From Datisca glomerata (taxonomy: Eukaryota; Streptophyta; Magnoliopsida; Cucurbitales; Datiscaceae): 64,000 nucleotides of DNA. Positions within the stretch are counted from its first letter, which is position 1. The number at the start of each line of letters is the position of its first letter. The notes beneath the pieces are model-generated. The model did no database searches. It was given only the letters and a program-made list of their open reading frames with translations, and was not told the DNA's origin. The DNA lies in contig QANY01005313.1 of assembly GCA_003255025.1 (NCBI GenBank), forward strand, positions 62,001 through 126,000, in the 5' to 3' direction. The position numbers and the translations under genes are program-made. Positions 33,399-45,694 of the stretch are shown piece by piece.

Positions 33399-34870
33399 TC
33401 AATCGTCTCTTAAGCTCATAGCAAAAACATGTTTCCTAAACTCTTCATAATTTATGGACTTGGTCAAAGAGTCAGCAACCATCTCTTTTGTCGAGATATA
33501 ACTCACGAGCAACTCTTTCTTCTGAATTACATCTAAGATGTAATGATATCGTAGTTCTATATGCTTGCCTTTTGATCCAACATCTCCTTTTCTAGTAGTT
33601 GCAATCGTTACTTGGTTATCATAAAATATAGTTACATTGTTGTCGGTAACATGACTCAGTTTCAAATTCTCTATAAATCTTTTTACCCAGATAGCTTCGG
33701 TAGCAGTAGTACCACATGCTCTAAATTCATTTTGTACTGTGTAGTTACAAAACTTTGTTTCTTACTATCCCATGATATAGCTCTACCTTTGAATATAAAT
33801 ACATAACCAGATATTGATTTTCTATCTTTTGGATCCCCTGCAAAGTCAGCGTCACAATAGCCATTAATATTCAAATCTTTACTTTGATATGTTAGTTTTA
33901 AACTTCTTATCCCTTGTACATATCTTATAATTCTTTCAACAACTAACCAATGAGGAATGTCAGGATGACTTTGTAATCTACTAACAAGGCCTACAACATA
34001 AGATATATCAGGTCTTGTGCATAGCATAGCGTACAGTAAACTACCAACGACTTCTGCATAAGGTTTATTATCCATTTCATTTTTCTCATTTTTATTTGCA
34101 AGAGCCATTTTCTTTGATAATTTTGTTCCTTTATAAATAGGCAAGTTTACTGCTTTAGAAGATTCTATTTTGAATCTTTTTAATACTTTATCCAAGTAGG
34201 CTTCTTCAGATAGACTAAGTTTCTTCCTTTTTCTATCTCCTATAATCTTAATACCTAACACAAAGGAAACTTCACCTATATCTTTCATTTCAATTTGAGA
34301 TTAGCAACTAGTTCGTATCATTCAATAAGCTTAAATCATTTGAAGCTAACAACATATCATCAATATATAATGATAAAATCACAAAGTTACTCCCACTATT
34401 CTTCATGTGAATAATGCCAAACTATTTGGATTAAAATCTGATTTAGTCAGAGTGTTATGAAAAGTATAGTACCATTGTCTAGAAGATTATTTAAGTCCAT
34501 AAAAGGATTTACTTAATTTGTACATTTTGTCTCTTTGATCAAGTATCTTATATCCATCGGGTTATTTCATGTGCATTTCTTCTTTTAAATCACCATTTAA
34601 GAAATCCATTTTTACGTTCATTTGGAGTAGCTCAAGATCCAAATTAACGACTATGGACATTATAATTCTTATCGAAGTGATTTTAGTCATAGGTGAATAC
34701 GTTTCTTCAAAATCTATGCCTTTTTTTAGTAATCTTGCTTTGCATCTATCAATGGTCCCGTCTAATTTTAATTTCTTTCTTAAAACCCAGTTACACCCAA
34801 CAACTATTCAATCTTTCGGTAAGTCCACAAGTTCTCATTCTTTATTTTTATTTGTTGTTATGAAAATGTA
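33399..34870 (-). pseudogene. copia reverse transcriptase and RNase H, broken
   Basis: The long open piece 33683-34288 reads MKDIGEVSFVLGIKIIGD, SLSEEAYLDKVLKRF, TRPDISYVVGLVSR and SISGYVFIFKGRAISWDSKK. The C-terminal RNase H piece 33399-33665 has HVTDNNVTIFYDNQ and KHIELRYHYI. Upstream, at 34300-34870, frame-broken text with DGTIDRCKARL and RRWYYTFH-like pieces marks the N-terminal RT. Stops separate the parts. Confidence 0.9.
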
Positions 34871-36411
34871 AGGTTTTTACGGATGGATCTCTACAATAAG
34901 ATGGAGAAGTAGCAAAAAGTGCGAATAATCGAAACTGATTCAGAAGCAACTATTGCTTTTTTTACTGCAAAATTGGAGATGGATCCAGATATGTATTGCA
35001 AATACAACATTGACACGGATAATCGTCTAGCAAATTTTTTCTGGGCAGACTCGACGTGTCAAGTTAACTATCACTGTTTTGGTGATGCATTGGCGTTCGA
35101 TATGACTTACAGGAGGAATGCATACAAGAAACCGTTTGTGATTTTCCTTGGCGTAAACAATCACTACAAGACCATGGTATTTGTTTGCGCATTATTGGTT
35201 GATGAGACTGTGAAAACCTATCAATGGGTGTTGTGGACTTTCTTAGATGCCATGAAAAACAAAATTCCTTAATCAGTCATTACAGATGGCGATAAGGCAA
35301 TGCGTAAAGCAATCAAGACGGTCCTCCCCAATTGAAATCATCGGCTTTGTGCATGGCATCTCGAACAAAATTCCCAATCAAACGCGCATAACCCAAAATA
35401 TCTATAGGCATTCAAGAGAGTCATGTTTGCCATACTTAGTGAAAGGGAGTTCGAAGAGGAATGAGATCGTTTGATAGAGTCGTTCAACCTCAGGAAAAAT
35501 AAATGGGTACAATGGATTGTATGTGAAGCGTGAACGTTGAGTAAAGCCTTCCAACACGGAAAATTCTTTTCTTTCATGAGAACGACGCAACGATCTGAAG
35601 GTATGAACATGTATATATATCGATTCATTGAACGTCAATCTAAACTATTTTGAATTCGTGCTACAATTCATTGGGCGTTGACACGTATTCAACACGAGGA
35701 GAGGTTGGACGATTTCAAGATGACAAATGAAATGCCTATGCTTCAGACTCACTTATGTGCGTTAGAGCAACACACAACAAATGTGTTCACATAAAAACTA
35801 TTTAAACGTATGCGTAAGGAGATCATGGGTGAAGCATCATTTATAGTTTGTGCTCTGACACATGATAGGAGGCTCGAAATTATTCATTGCTCGAGTTTGG
35901 GGTGCCAAATGACTCATACTTAGTTGCATGAGAATAAAAACTTGATACGCTCAAGTGCAGTTATGGTAAGTTTGAATCAGTGGGGATTCTGTGTCGGCAT
36001 ATGTTTACTATTATGAAAGCAAAACATATATAAGAGATCCCAAGCACGTGCATACTAGACCGGTGGTGGATCACTGTGAAGAGTAATATGCTACCAACTG
36101 GTTCAAGCCATTCTCATTTGGATACAAATGAAATAGTATTGCTTCGGTACAATTCGATCCAACTAGATGCCAAAAGACTTGCTCACTTTGGGCCAAAGTC
36201 AAATGAATGGTCCACTCAAGCCAAAGTCGAGGTTAGGATGCTTTGTGCAGAATATGAGATCTTGTGGAATGAGAAGGTTGCTAACGAACATGATATGAAG
36301 CAGAAGGATGGTGTATAGATTAAAATAGGCCCCATTGAAGACCCGGTAATCGTGAAGATGAAAGGCAGCCAAGGTGCTAGCTCGAGTAAAGCACGATCAA
36401 CCACCTATCGA

Positions 36412-36453
36412 TGTGGCCATTGTAAGAACACTGGACATACCAAATGGACATGT
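36412..36453 (+). other. CCHC zinc knuckle coding segment, intact
   Basis: CGHCKNTGHTKWTC fits CX2CX4HX4C with all four ligands, unlike the damaged knuckle of copia element 1. It is at the C-terminal end of the FAR1-type transposase remnant, where some FRS proteins carry such a motif. Confidence 0.8.
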
Positions 36454-36522
36454 CCACAATTATCGAGCGATGTGCATGCCACGATGTTGGACGATGATAA
36501 TGATGATCCATGACTATCTAAC

Positions 36523-36650
36523 GTGCAAGGTGCACATGCGACAGGGGTCTCAGGACAAGGTTCATCCTCATTCAATGTGCAAGGTGCATACACATTCAAT
36601 GTGCAAGGTGCATACCCATTCGACCCATATGCATACCCACCACCATTCAA
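36523..36650 (+). repeat. short coding repeats (VQGAY type)
   Basis: AATGTGCAAGGTGCATAC-type units occur at least three times, translating as NVQGAYTF, NVQGAYPF and related NVQGAH and NAQGRY. They sit after the zinc knuckle in the same frame, forming a low-complexity tail that ends at about 36725. Spacing is about 27-48 bp and irregular. Confidence 0.75.
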
Positions 36651-36725
36651 TGCACAAGGTAGGTACCCTATGTACAACATAAACATCTCATACTGGTATA
36701 ATTTTCTCTTTCCCCCACCGCAATA

Positions 36726-37068
36726 AATGTACATTTTGGTATTAAATTGCTTTCATAGTTTTTTTAGAATGTTAATATACAAATATTTATAAACCTACTT
36801 ATTTGTAACAATACACAATAATTCTGTAAAATCTATTATTTATAACTATACAAAATAATTCTGGAACATCTATTTATCATCACTTCACGATAACATACAA
36901 AAACCCATTTTATTTATAGTTGTACACAATAATATACAAAATCTATTTATCATCCTTGTACACAATAACTTACAAAAATTTATTTATCTTCATTATACAT
37001 AATAATCATTTACAAAATATGACACAATAATGTCTACTTGGAGGGATGATCGGCCAAGACAGGCCTAT
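36726..37068. other. AT-rich repeats after the transposase
   Basis: Motifs such as ACACAATAAT, ACAAAATCTATTTATCATC and TTTATAACTATACAAAATA recur irregularly, apparently an eroded tandem array. No gene is seen. Confidence 0.6.
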
Positions 37069-37327
37069 TTATTGTGTCCTATTTTTTGATATTCTTGTTT
37101 AAACACTCTCCCATTTGCCATTTCTGAGAAATTCGATGAGCTAGAGGTTATTGAAGATGACAATAACGATGGGGCAATAAACTTTGAAGCGTACGAAGAT
37201 ATCCCTTTTCGAAATTTATTGCACCGTCGTTAGTGTCTTCTTCAATAACCTCCAGCTCACCGAATTTCTCAGAAATGGAAAATGCGCGAGTGTTTGAACA
37301 AGAACATAAAAAAATAGGACACAATAA
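37069..37327. repeat. long imperfect hairpin, ~117-bp arms, ~26-bp loop
   Basis: The left arm 37069-37185 (TTATTGTGTCCTATTTTTTG...) is the reverse complement of 37212-37327 with roughly 14 mismatches, about 88% identity. The loop is about 37186-37211. The left arm carries open text EKFDELEVIEDDNNDGAINF that continues into the loop (EAYEDIPFRNLL), so one arm seems to be a captured coding piece and the other its inverted copy. If transcribed it would fold into a near-perfect stem suited to small-RNA processing. This last point is inference. Confidence 0.9.
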
Positions 37328-37552
37328 TATAATACAATATTATCTATCCTTTCATTTATTTCCTCTTCTCAAGTCTTTACTTTAAAGTAGAACTCATATT
37401 TAGTGGTAGCCGGGTCTCTAAGATAAATGAGTTCGTATTATAAAATCGACCAACGCTATCATGTAACATATCATACGAAATGTTCCAAGGATGGTTGACG
37501 ATCTTCAACAAATTGTTACATCAAATATCGTGAGATTTATACTCCTGTAAAA

Positions 37553-38100
37553 ATATTCTCAATATTCAACAAACTATCATACACCTCAACATATTCAACA
37601 AACTATCATACACCTCAACATATTAAACATCGACAGCCATAAACGAGCAAATATAGAACAATCAGAAAATTCCCAATTACGTAACTAAAAAAAGCCTAAC
37701 TCCAACCTAGAACAAAGCAGAAAACAGAGCTGTAACATTCACTAAACTATCATACACCTTAAAAAATTCAATAATAACAACCACAAATGAACGAATCCAC
37801 AACAAACACAAAAATCCCAATGACATAACTAAAAGTTCCCAACTAAAACAAAACAGAAAACATGATGCTCTAATGCTTGAATATTCACCAAACACCTCGA
37901 CAAATTGAATACTGGCAGCCATAAATGAACAAGTCCAGAAGAATCAGAAAAATCCCAATTACATGACTAAAGGAACCCTAACAAATAACCAGTAATTCAA
38001 CCACAAATGAGCAAATCTAAAACAATCAGAAAATTCTCAATTATAAAACTAAAAGAACCCGAAACTATAACAAACAAAAAATAAAGCTCTCAAGTTTAAC
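37553..38100 (+). repeat. degenerate tandem array, ~140-bp period, 4 copies
   Basis: The block CAGCCATAAACGAGCAAAT followed by AACAATCAGAAAATTCCCAA and ACTAAAA recurs at 37634, 37778, 37916 and 37998 (spacing 144, 138 and 82; the last is deleted). A nested ~34-bp duplication (AACAAACTATCATACACCTC) lies at about 37566-37625. Confidence 0.85.
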
Positions 38101-38499
38101 AAAATCTAAACAATATCTGACAAATTACATAGGAACGATAGTCGACAACAATTCCTGCCATGATGTCATCTGTATATCTCAAGATCCACACACCACAATC
38201 ACTCAAGCAAACGTAATAACAAGTGCATTATTTAAGGATGATATTTGGTAGTAGATACTCACAACAAAAAACATGGGAAGAAACCAGAATCAGTTGCTCA
38301 TCGATGCACGACGAGCCTCCAAGGTCAAAATGCTGACAAATAATTCTATAAGGCCCGAGCCAAGCCAATTTTCTTGACTAAGAGTCTTTAGGTCTCTCCT
38401 TATAGCATGGAGGTTAGAATGTCTAACGTGAATCTCACTATAAAAGATAAAATTAATCAAAATTTAGCCGTGATGGTTTGTAAAATTTTATTATATTAG

Positions 38500-40310
38500 T
38501 ATGACTACTACCTATCCTCTAATCTTTTCTCAAAATATACTCCATTAAACACTCTGCTCTCACTTCTAGTGGGTCCTGCAATGTGTACGGACTCACTTTA
38601 AATACCCTATTGTTGCGTTTAGTGATCGATTTACCCTTGAAATAGGGTGAACTGAGTAAAGGACCATCTCTCCTCTCCCGAGTGTTGCATAACTTCATCG
38701 GGAATTGGCTTTCGGTTGACTCGGACAAGACTTGTTTGCCCTACCAAAACACAGCCCCAAGTAAGGTGTTAGATTAATAGTTAGATTATACATGTTATAT
38801 ATATAGAAAAGATGAAATATGAATAAAAAGGATAATACCTTTCGACGTCCTTTAGTTGTTCCAGTCATAGATGGTTTCCTGACCAATAGTAGGTCAGCGT
38901 ATGCATTGTCTGAAGCATTCAACTGGATGCACCTTTCATCATTATCAACTTTATATAAAGGTGATGAAGATACCTGTAGCTCTTTCCATGGGAGGAACTC
39001 ATATCCTCATCAAAATTACCTTGTTCTTTACCTTGAGTCGGGATGACATGTTGCTCATCGTATTGGGCTCGAGACTTCCCAATGTCCCATTCCAAAAGAC
39101 ACGCCAATGTTGTGCACATATTCTCTTGGATAACCATCATCTTTCTCTACACCTCCATTAATTGTGAAATATCCGCCCTCATGGAGCTAGACTCCACCTG
39201 AAGAGCGATCACTTGTGCACTTAAAGCACCTAACCTGACGGCTTGCTCTTTAGGGAGGTCTATACACACTCCTCGCGAATGTGCTTACGCTCGCAGTCCT
39301 CTCAAACCTCACAGTCGCCCGGAACGGCTTGCGTAGTTGTATAGATCTACGTAATACAAATATATGTGAATTAGTAATAAATAATCAATGGTAATATAAC
39401 TAACCAAATTTGCAATATTCTCAAACGCCCAAAGAAGCTTTTAGGCCAAGCTTCTCCTCCCCTTGATTTTACAAAATAAATCATTTTTGCAACGGCCCTT
39501 TCGTTCCACCTTAGCGACGAAGGTCAGTTCAAGTCAACATAGTTGGTAGCATATGCCAACTTCTCCAGATAAAACAGCTACATCGAAATGAACTTATCCA
39601 ATGTACATTAAATATATTACCTGTATAAATAACAAGCATCTGGTAATGCTATGGTGGTGATTGTTTAAATACATCGCGACACCATCCACAAAATCTTTAA
39701 AACAAGCAGAAGCCCAATTCTTCTGTTGGATGGTCGCGAGTGAAAACATAACGTGCAACCATGAAGACTGGCGATTGGTTTTGATTGAGGAGATAATAAA
39801 ACCCCCACAGTGTACAGCACAAAGGCTTACCTCTAGTAGTCACTATTAGACTCTCCAATCAAGAATTTCGACAAGGCGTTCACCGAAATATCACCTCTAG
39901 CGCTCATCCACTTCGCATTTAGATCTTTTATCTCATTCACATCACCATTGAATTTGAACCTCCTACCCACCGTCAAAGATGCCCAATATAGAAGTCACAT
40001 CATTTACGGTGACTTTAAGTGTCGACCCATGGACATTCAACGTGCATGTGGCTGGATCAAAGTAACCTAATAGTTGCTGCAAGAAGTTCCTCTTCAGCTT
40101 GTGGCATTTAATATCCAACAACCCTCTGAATCCCATCTCCAAGACATCTCTCCTCTTCCCCTCATCGAAATTTGCAACAAGATTCATAAATTTCTCGAGT
40201 GTACAGCATGTGAGCAACTTCTGTTTAGAGACAAGCCTTCTCAAATGACTAGGACCGTGTTATTCTGCTCCGCTTTCATGGCATGGGTTTCATTTTCCTT
40301 CACATAATTG
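38500..40310 (-). pseudogene. transposon-associated ORF remnant (MULE/Ulp1-type N-terminal region)
   Basis: The minus strand has a clear 93-codon piece (39963-40244) with LEKFMNLVANFDEGKRRDVL, MGFRGLLDIKCHKLKRNF, FDPATCTLNVHGSTLKVTVN and ILGIFDGG. It continues frame-broken with MSARGDISVNALSKFLIGE near 39900 and a stretch near 39660-39730. Further pieces at 38695-39140 and 38519-38728 (SPYFKGKSITKRNN) are weaker. This combination is familiar from proteins carried by plant Mutator-like elements that also bear an Ulp1-type protease domain; the protease domain itself was not found. Function is unknown, and the call is by recollection of the family. Confidence 0.5.
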
Positions 40311-43300
40311 AGTTTGACTTCCTTCGTCAAATTTTTCCACTTTAAAGCTATATCTTTTCGTGTCTACATATAAAAAACTCACTTGAATTACGATCAAAAT
40401 TTATCAATTTCATGATATAATGTAATGTTTGTTTAAACATACTTACTTCATGACCACTAATGTTTTCACTTTCCACCCTCATTTTAGCACATTCTTTCAC
40501 ACTGTTTTAGTTTTAAACAACCACATTAACATTGTAACCCTTTATATGAAAATAAGTAACATTAAATTGATGATCTCATTAATTGATTACAAGTATACAA
40601 AGAAACCCTTTTGTGCCTTCTTCATGTTGACATTTGTGTTAGCCATCTATAATATATGTTAGTATAATCAAATTTAGCCATATGATAATGTCTTCTTATC
40701 ATTATTATCCCTGATACTATTTATAATGGATTGAACATCATCTAGTAAGAATACTAAAATGGCACACCAATGTTATGGTCTTGTATACATCTGCTCCTAT
40801 TATGTTATTAATTAGCTTTATGCAATGACTATTTGAGATAACGAATTAATTGGAAGTTACATATATCAACAATCTTAATAGATGATAAACATGATGTGTA
40901 AAGAATTTAAAGAATGCAAGAAACTTATTTGATCTAGGTTCAACATGCTCTTCTCCAAGTTTTTTCACAATTTATCATGTTAAAAGAATCATATTAGTAA
41001 AGTTCCACCACGTAGGTAAGCTAGTTAAAAACTCTATAAATGTCCAAATCTCTATAATCATATAAAAATGATGTTGATCATATAGTTCTCTTTAAAGTAG
41101 GACTTTCCCTTTTATTTAATTGCTTGAAGGACAACAAGTACAATAGTATTCATCTAATAACAAACATATATCTGAATAACATAGTTTCCATGAAAGAAAA
41201 TAACTTCAAGTAATATCTCCTTCCAACTACAATATTCCGTATAGAAACATGTAAGAGGTAAAAAATGAAAAACTAGTCTACAATATAGCAAGTTCCATTT
41301 GATTAAGTAAATCCAATTCAGGCTAGTGATATTGAGACATAAATTCCAGAATTAAATGACTATCAACTTTTTCAATGCGAAAAGTCTTTCCTATTGATGA
41401 CCGATAATCAAGAGATTTCTCCTGAAAAAATAAGGAGACACTTTTATAATTGGGTGAAAATTCAACTGCAAACCAATGTTATGTTCTCAAGTAAATATAT
41501 TCTAATTATAACAATATTAATCTTATTTCTCAAGAGCAACCTACAACATCAAGACATGAACATAATACAACCCTTTTGCCAAAGCATAAACAATATAGTA
41601 AGCATTACACATAAATGTCACTGGAAAGCATAAATCATCAATATACAAAGGCAACCTAGATAATATATAAACTGATAGTTAACTATATCTGTTGTTTATA
41701 GAAAAAAAACTCTGAGCCAACAGATAAAATTATAATGAACTATATTCTCACTTTTTGTTTCCATTGGAATAATGAGAAAAAACTCTTGACCATTTGATAT
41801 CCATACCACAATAGCATTAACAATTTGTTTTATGTGAGACTGTGTAGATTAACATTAATTAAGCCTATATATTTAAGACAGTAGTGACACAATGATTTCT
41901 AACTCTTCTCATAGAATGTATTATATGATGACTATATGTAATAATTCTTGCAAACTAATTGGTTCTTGCATGTCAATTTTAATTTGATAAAAACATACAC
42001 TTAAAGATTTTTTTTTTAAAATTTTTTTTCCTAAAGACACTAAATTTGGCAGGGAAGAATACATGAAAGGAAGCAACCCTTTGCAATTATATTATTCCAA
42101 AGGGTCGGGAAAAGGATATAAGTTGGCCTCTTGGTGAAGCTGCGGCTACTCGAACTCAATGGCCTATGTATCTTTTTCAAAAAAATTAAACAAAATTTGT
42201 GTGGCTTACTTAACCAATATAAATAAAATGAAATAGTTTACGATTTCAAGCGAGCACGAGGGCTTACTTAACTAATCTAAACAACTAAAATAATTCATCA
42301 TACAGATCTCTTCATAGATTTCACTCCTAAAATGAAAATCTATTATAATTCTTGGTGACGATATATAAAATCTAAAAAAACAATGCATAAAAGAGGGGCA
42401 CTCACAGACAAAACGATGTTCGATAAGCAACACCCACACCAGAACTTCCTAAGAATCTGAAAATGCATAGAAGAGGAGATAATAAACTGGCCTTTCTTTC
42501 TCCCACAAGAATATCTTTAATAGTAAAATAGTATAATTGAAACTTTTGGAAAGAAATGACTAATTTCTTATTTCTTCTATCATGCTTAATGAGAAGGCGT
42601 ATAATTCCACCAAAATAAATCAAGTGAAACAAAAACAACAGTAGAAAAGAGGCAACTAATTACATCACCAAAACTATACCAATGTCATATAAGCTCTGTT
42701 TCCTTTTTCTCAACTTGAAAGAAACTCTCTATAAATAAAGTTCACAGTTTAAAGGTGATAACGCATTTTATTAGTATAATTTTTTATAAAGAAACTAAAG
42801 CCCAAGTAATAAATATAATCAGTTTGCAGAAGAAGACCATCTTTTAAGATTCTACACTCTTCAAACTTCAAAGATCACAATATCAACACATTTAGATGTA
42901 AAAATAAGAGCACCCTTGCTGGAAATTTACATGCAGGGAATGAGCAACATACATATATTATGGACCATTGAATTTTAGTGTAGAAGTCAAAAAATAAAGG
43001 CCAAATGACACCCATATAACACAAAATTGGAAGCAAACAGCAAGATAAACAATTGATACCGTGGCACTTACTTTGCTTAGCCCACTCTCTAAATTCAAGT
43101 ACCCTAAACTAAGACTCAATCGCTGGCAAATAGAACACCTAGCTTCACAGACAAACGAAACCCTAGGTTCTAGTTCCTAAACGTAATAATCTAGCCAAAA
43201 TCAAACAAATAATGATAACCACACGCACACAACCACATGCAAAGTTTTATAAAGCTATAACTAAAAAGCAAGCATGCCCTAGATTATGGGGTAGAAGCCG

Positions 43301-43841
43301 AAGGATAGAAGGAGTGGAAATGGGGACGAACACACCATAGTAGAGAGAGAGAGAGCACTAACTTCTGTCAGAATCAACTCAGAGAGATGGAGCTTTGAGA
43401 TTGTACAAGGCGAGCTTCAACTTGGAGGAGAAAAATTCATCATCGTTCCCTAATCGCGATGTTATAGTCGGAAAAGGGAGGACAGAGATGTTGTAGTCGA
43501 AGAAGGGGGGAAAGTGGAGAAGATGAAGAAGATTGGTAATTGGGTACTTATTCTACCGATTTCAAAGAAGGGGTACCTATTCTAGGGCCGGCATTGAAGA
43601 GAGATCATATATTAATTGCAGGTCATTCTCTTTGTTGACTTCATGCTTTTAAAGTATTTTTTGCAGTCCATTCTGTTTGTTAACTTCATTCTTTTACTCT
43701 ATTTTAATATTACGGTTGCATTTTTCCTTCTTTTATATGTTTAAACTGTAATTCCTGTTGGCGTTTTTCCTGCATTATTTTCATCAAAGTCTCTCTCCCT
43801 CTCTCCCCAGCATTTATGTTTAGTCATGCTAGTCATTCTAA
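40311..43841. other. AT-rich intergenic DNA, no gene recognised
   Basis: Only short unrelated frames occur. A poly-T/poly-A strip lies at 42009-42030. The strip 43270-43560 is GC-richer and, on the minus strand, CT-rich like a plant 5' leader, but no coding frame follows it. Confidence 0.55.
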
Positions 43842-45694
43842 ATGGAGATTGAAGAGATGTTAATCACTACTATTCTTTTTCTTTCCCTTCTCCATCAACT
43901 CTGTTATGGGCAGATAGTTGTACATGAAGTTGTAACAAACCACAACATAATACCACTTTCTTTGATGAGCATGAGCAATACTATTAGAAAGCTAAAAGTT
44001 GGTGCTCCTGTAAAAGCAGGATTTACTGAGATGTCGGATGTTCGATTTCAATACAACAAAACAATTGTCTCTGGCTTTTGTGCTGATGTGTTTAAAGCTG
44101 CAATAGAGTTGTTAAGTAACAAAGTAGATTATGAGCTCGTCCCATTCATGGATGTTAGAAAAGGGTCTCTTGGAACTTACAACGACGATCTTGTTTTCCA
44201 AATCTATCTTAAGATGTGTTTCATATACACTTGAGATTTTATTTTCATTACATATTGAATGACGTTTATTCATTATAATTCTGATGGACTAATGATTTGT
44301 TTTTTTTGGCTGATTGAATATGTTTTTGTATTTCTGGATAAAACTAGAACTATGATGCAGTAGTTGGGGATGTGACAATCACAGCAAACGGATCCCAATA
44401 TGTTGCTTTTACGTTACCATTTTCTGATATGGGGGTCGGAATCATGTCGATGGATGAGAAGAAAAACATGTGGATTTTCTTGAAACCACTGTCAAGAGAT
44501 CTTTGGATAACAACAGTTGGTTTTATCTTGATGAGTATTTTCCTTTAGATTTTCGAACATCCAACCAATGAAGCGTTTCAAGGAACCATTCCTCAACAAA
44601 TTGGAACCACCTTGTATTTCTCTTTCTCTACTCTCGTATTTGCTCATGGTAAACAGTCTCTTCATGATCTCCTTCTCTGGCCCATCCATGTATGTCTTTC
44701 TCAGACGAACTTGGTTTGTCTTTTAGTTAAACTATGCTTTATAGGCTAATTGTTTGAAGTTTTGCATAGTTGGACTCGATCTTAACAGAATTTAACATTG
44801 ATCAGAAAAGTACAAAGAAAGTAAAACATTTGTCATGTATATATATTGCAGGTAAATTGAAAAACAACTTGTCGAGATTTGTGGTCATTGTTTGGGTATT
44901 CTTGGTACTCATTAATTAACGTCGAGTTACACAGCCAGTCTAGCTTCAATGATGACTCTTAAACATCTTCAATTGAATTCAGATAGCCTAATAGGTTACC
45001 AACAAGGATCTTTGATGGAGGATTTATGAGCAACTTGAACTTTGAAGATGATAAGTTGAGGCCTTATAATTCAGTTGAAGAATATGCTAATGCTTTATTA
45101 AATGGAAGTAAGCATGTGGTGTGTCTGCTTTCATGGATGAGCTTCCTTATTTGAAGCTCTTCCTTGCTAAGTATTCTGGTGGCGACTATTACATGGCTAG
45201 AACCATTTCTACTTCCAACGGTTTTGGCTTTGTTAGTACCCTTTTTTTTCCTTATATCTTTATGTTTCTTTTTATCTAAATTATTATATCAGCTATAACT
45301 AATTGTTAATTCCCTTGTTTTCCAACTTCCCATGTTATGTGCAATCAAGGTATTCCCTAAAGGTGATCCAATGGTAGAAGACATGTCAGCAGCAATAGCT
45401 AAACTAAGAGAAGAACGGATACTAACGATGATCGAAAAGACATGGTTTCAAGGTAGAAAACAGACCAGTTTTGATGATATCGATGGATCCTCCTCTCATC
45501 ATGAAAACAATCCAACTACAATTACCTTTGAAAACTTCCGTGGTTTATTCATCATTAGTGGGTTATCTTCGGCGTTTGCATTTATTATTTTCTTATTTAC
45601 CTTTGAAAGGTGGAATGATGTTCGACAATTCATAGATGTTCATTTTAGGAGAGTTGTATTTTTAAGATATTGTTTCTTCTTCAGAAGTAGTTAG
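43842..45694 (+). pseudogene. glutamate receptor-like (GLR) gene without amino-terminal domain, broken
   Basis: Exon 1 (43842-44213) encodes a signal peptide (MLITTILFLSLLHQLCYGQ) followed almost directly by ligand-binding segment S1 (KLKVGAPVKAGFTEM, GFCADVFKAAIELL). Exon 2 (44348-44648) has YDAVVGDVTITANGSQYVAF, TM1 and the pore loop. Exon 3 (44852-45231) has TM3 and S2. Exon 4 (45350-45694) has the end of S2 and TM4 (GLFIISGLSSAFAFIIFLF). The ~400-residue amino-terminal domain of normal GLRs is missing. GLRs are plasma-membrane Ca2+-permeable channels gated by amino acids. Lesions: TAG at 44546-44548 in TM1, frameshifts near 44916, 45028 and 45118, and AT instead of GT at the exon 1 donor (44214). 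Confidence 0.88.

Larger units (their letters stand above)
32850..34875 (-). mobile_element. 5'-truncated Ty1/copia element
   Basis: On the minus strand a reverse transcriptase and RNase H region (34870-33400) leads into a polypurine-like AAGTGAGA and a 3' LTR (33368-32850). Gag, protease, integrase and the 5' LTR are missing: the copia text stops near 34870, where FAR1-type transposase text on the other strand begins. TTACC at 32845-32849 would be the target duplication, but no partner is present. Confidence 0.87.
34880..36725 (+). pseudogene. FAR1/FHY3-related MULE transposase, broken
   Basis: The plus strand reads DPDMYCKYNIDTDNRLANFF and WADSTCQVNYHCFGDALAFD, the start of the MULE transposase domain, with catalytic Asp candidates in FDMTYR and ITDGDKAM. 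CAWHLEQNSQSN and FFSFMRTTQRSEGMN follow, then a damaged SWIM-like region near 35880. A C-terminal CCHC knuckle YRCGHCKNTGHTKWTCP lies at 36409-36456. FAR1/FHY3 proteins are transposase-derived nuclear regulators; active relatives cut and paste Mutator-like elements. Stops near 35270, 35335, 35400, 35790 and 36316 disable it. The N-terminal FAR1 DNA-binding domain is absent: the left end abuts the truncated copia. Confidence 0.85.

Noticed and set aside
36374..36734. Overlapping plus- and minus-strand frames across the VQGAY repeats
   Set aside because: The frame continuous with the zinc knuckle explains the region; the others are shadows of the repeats.
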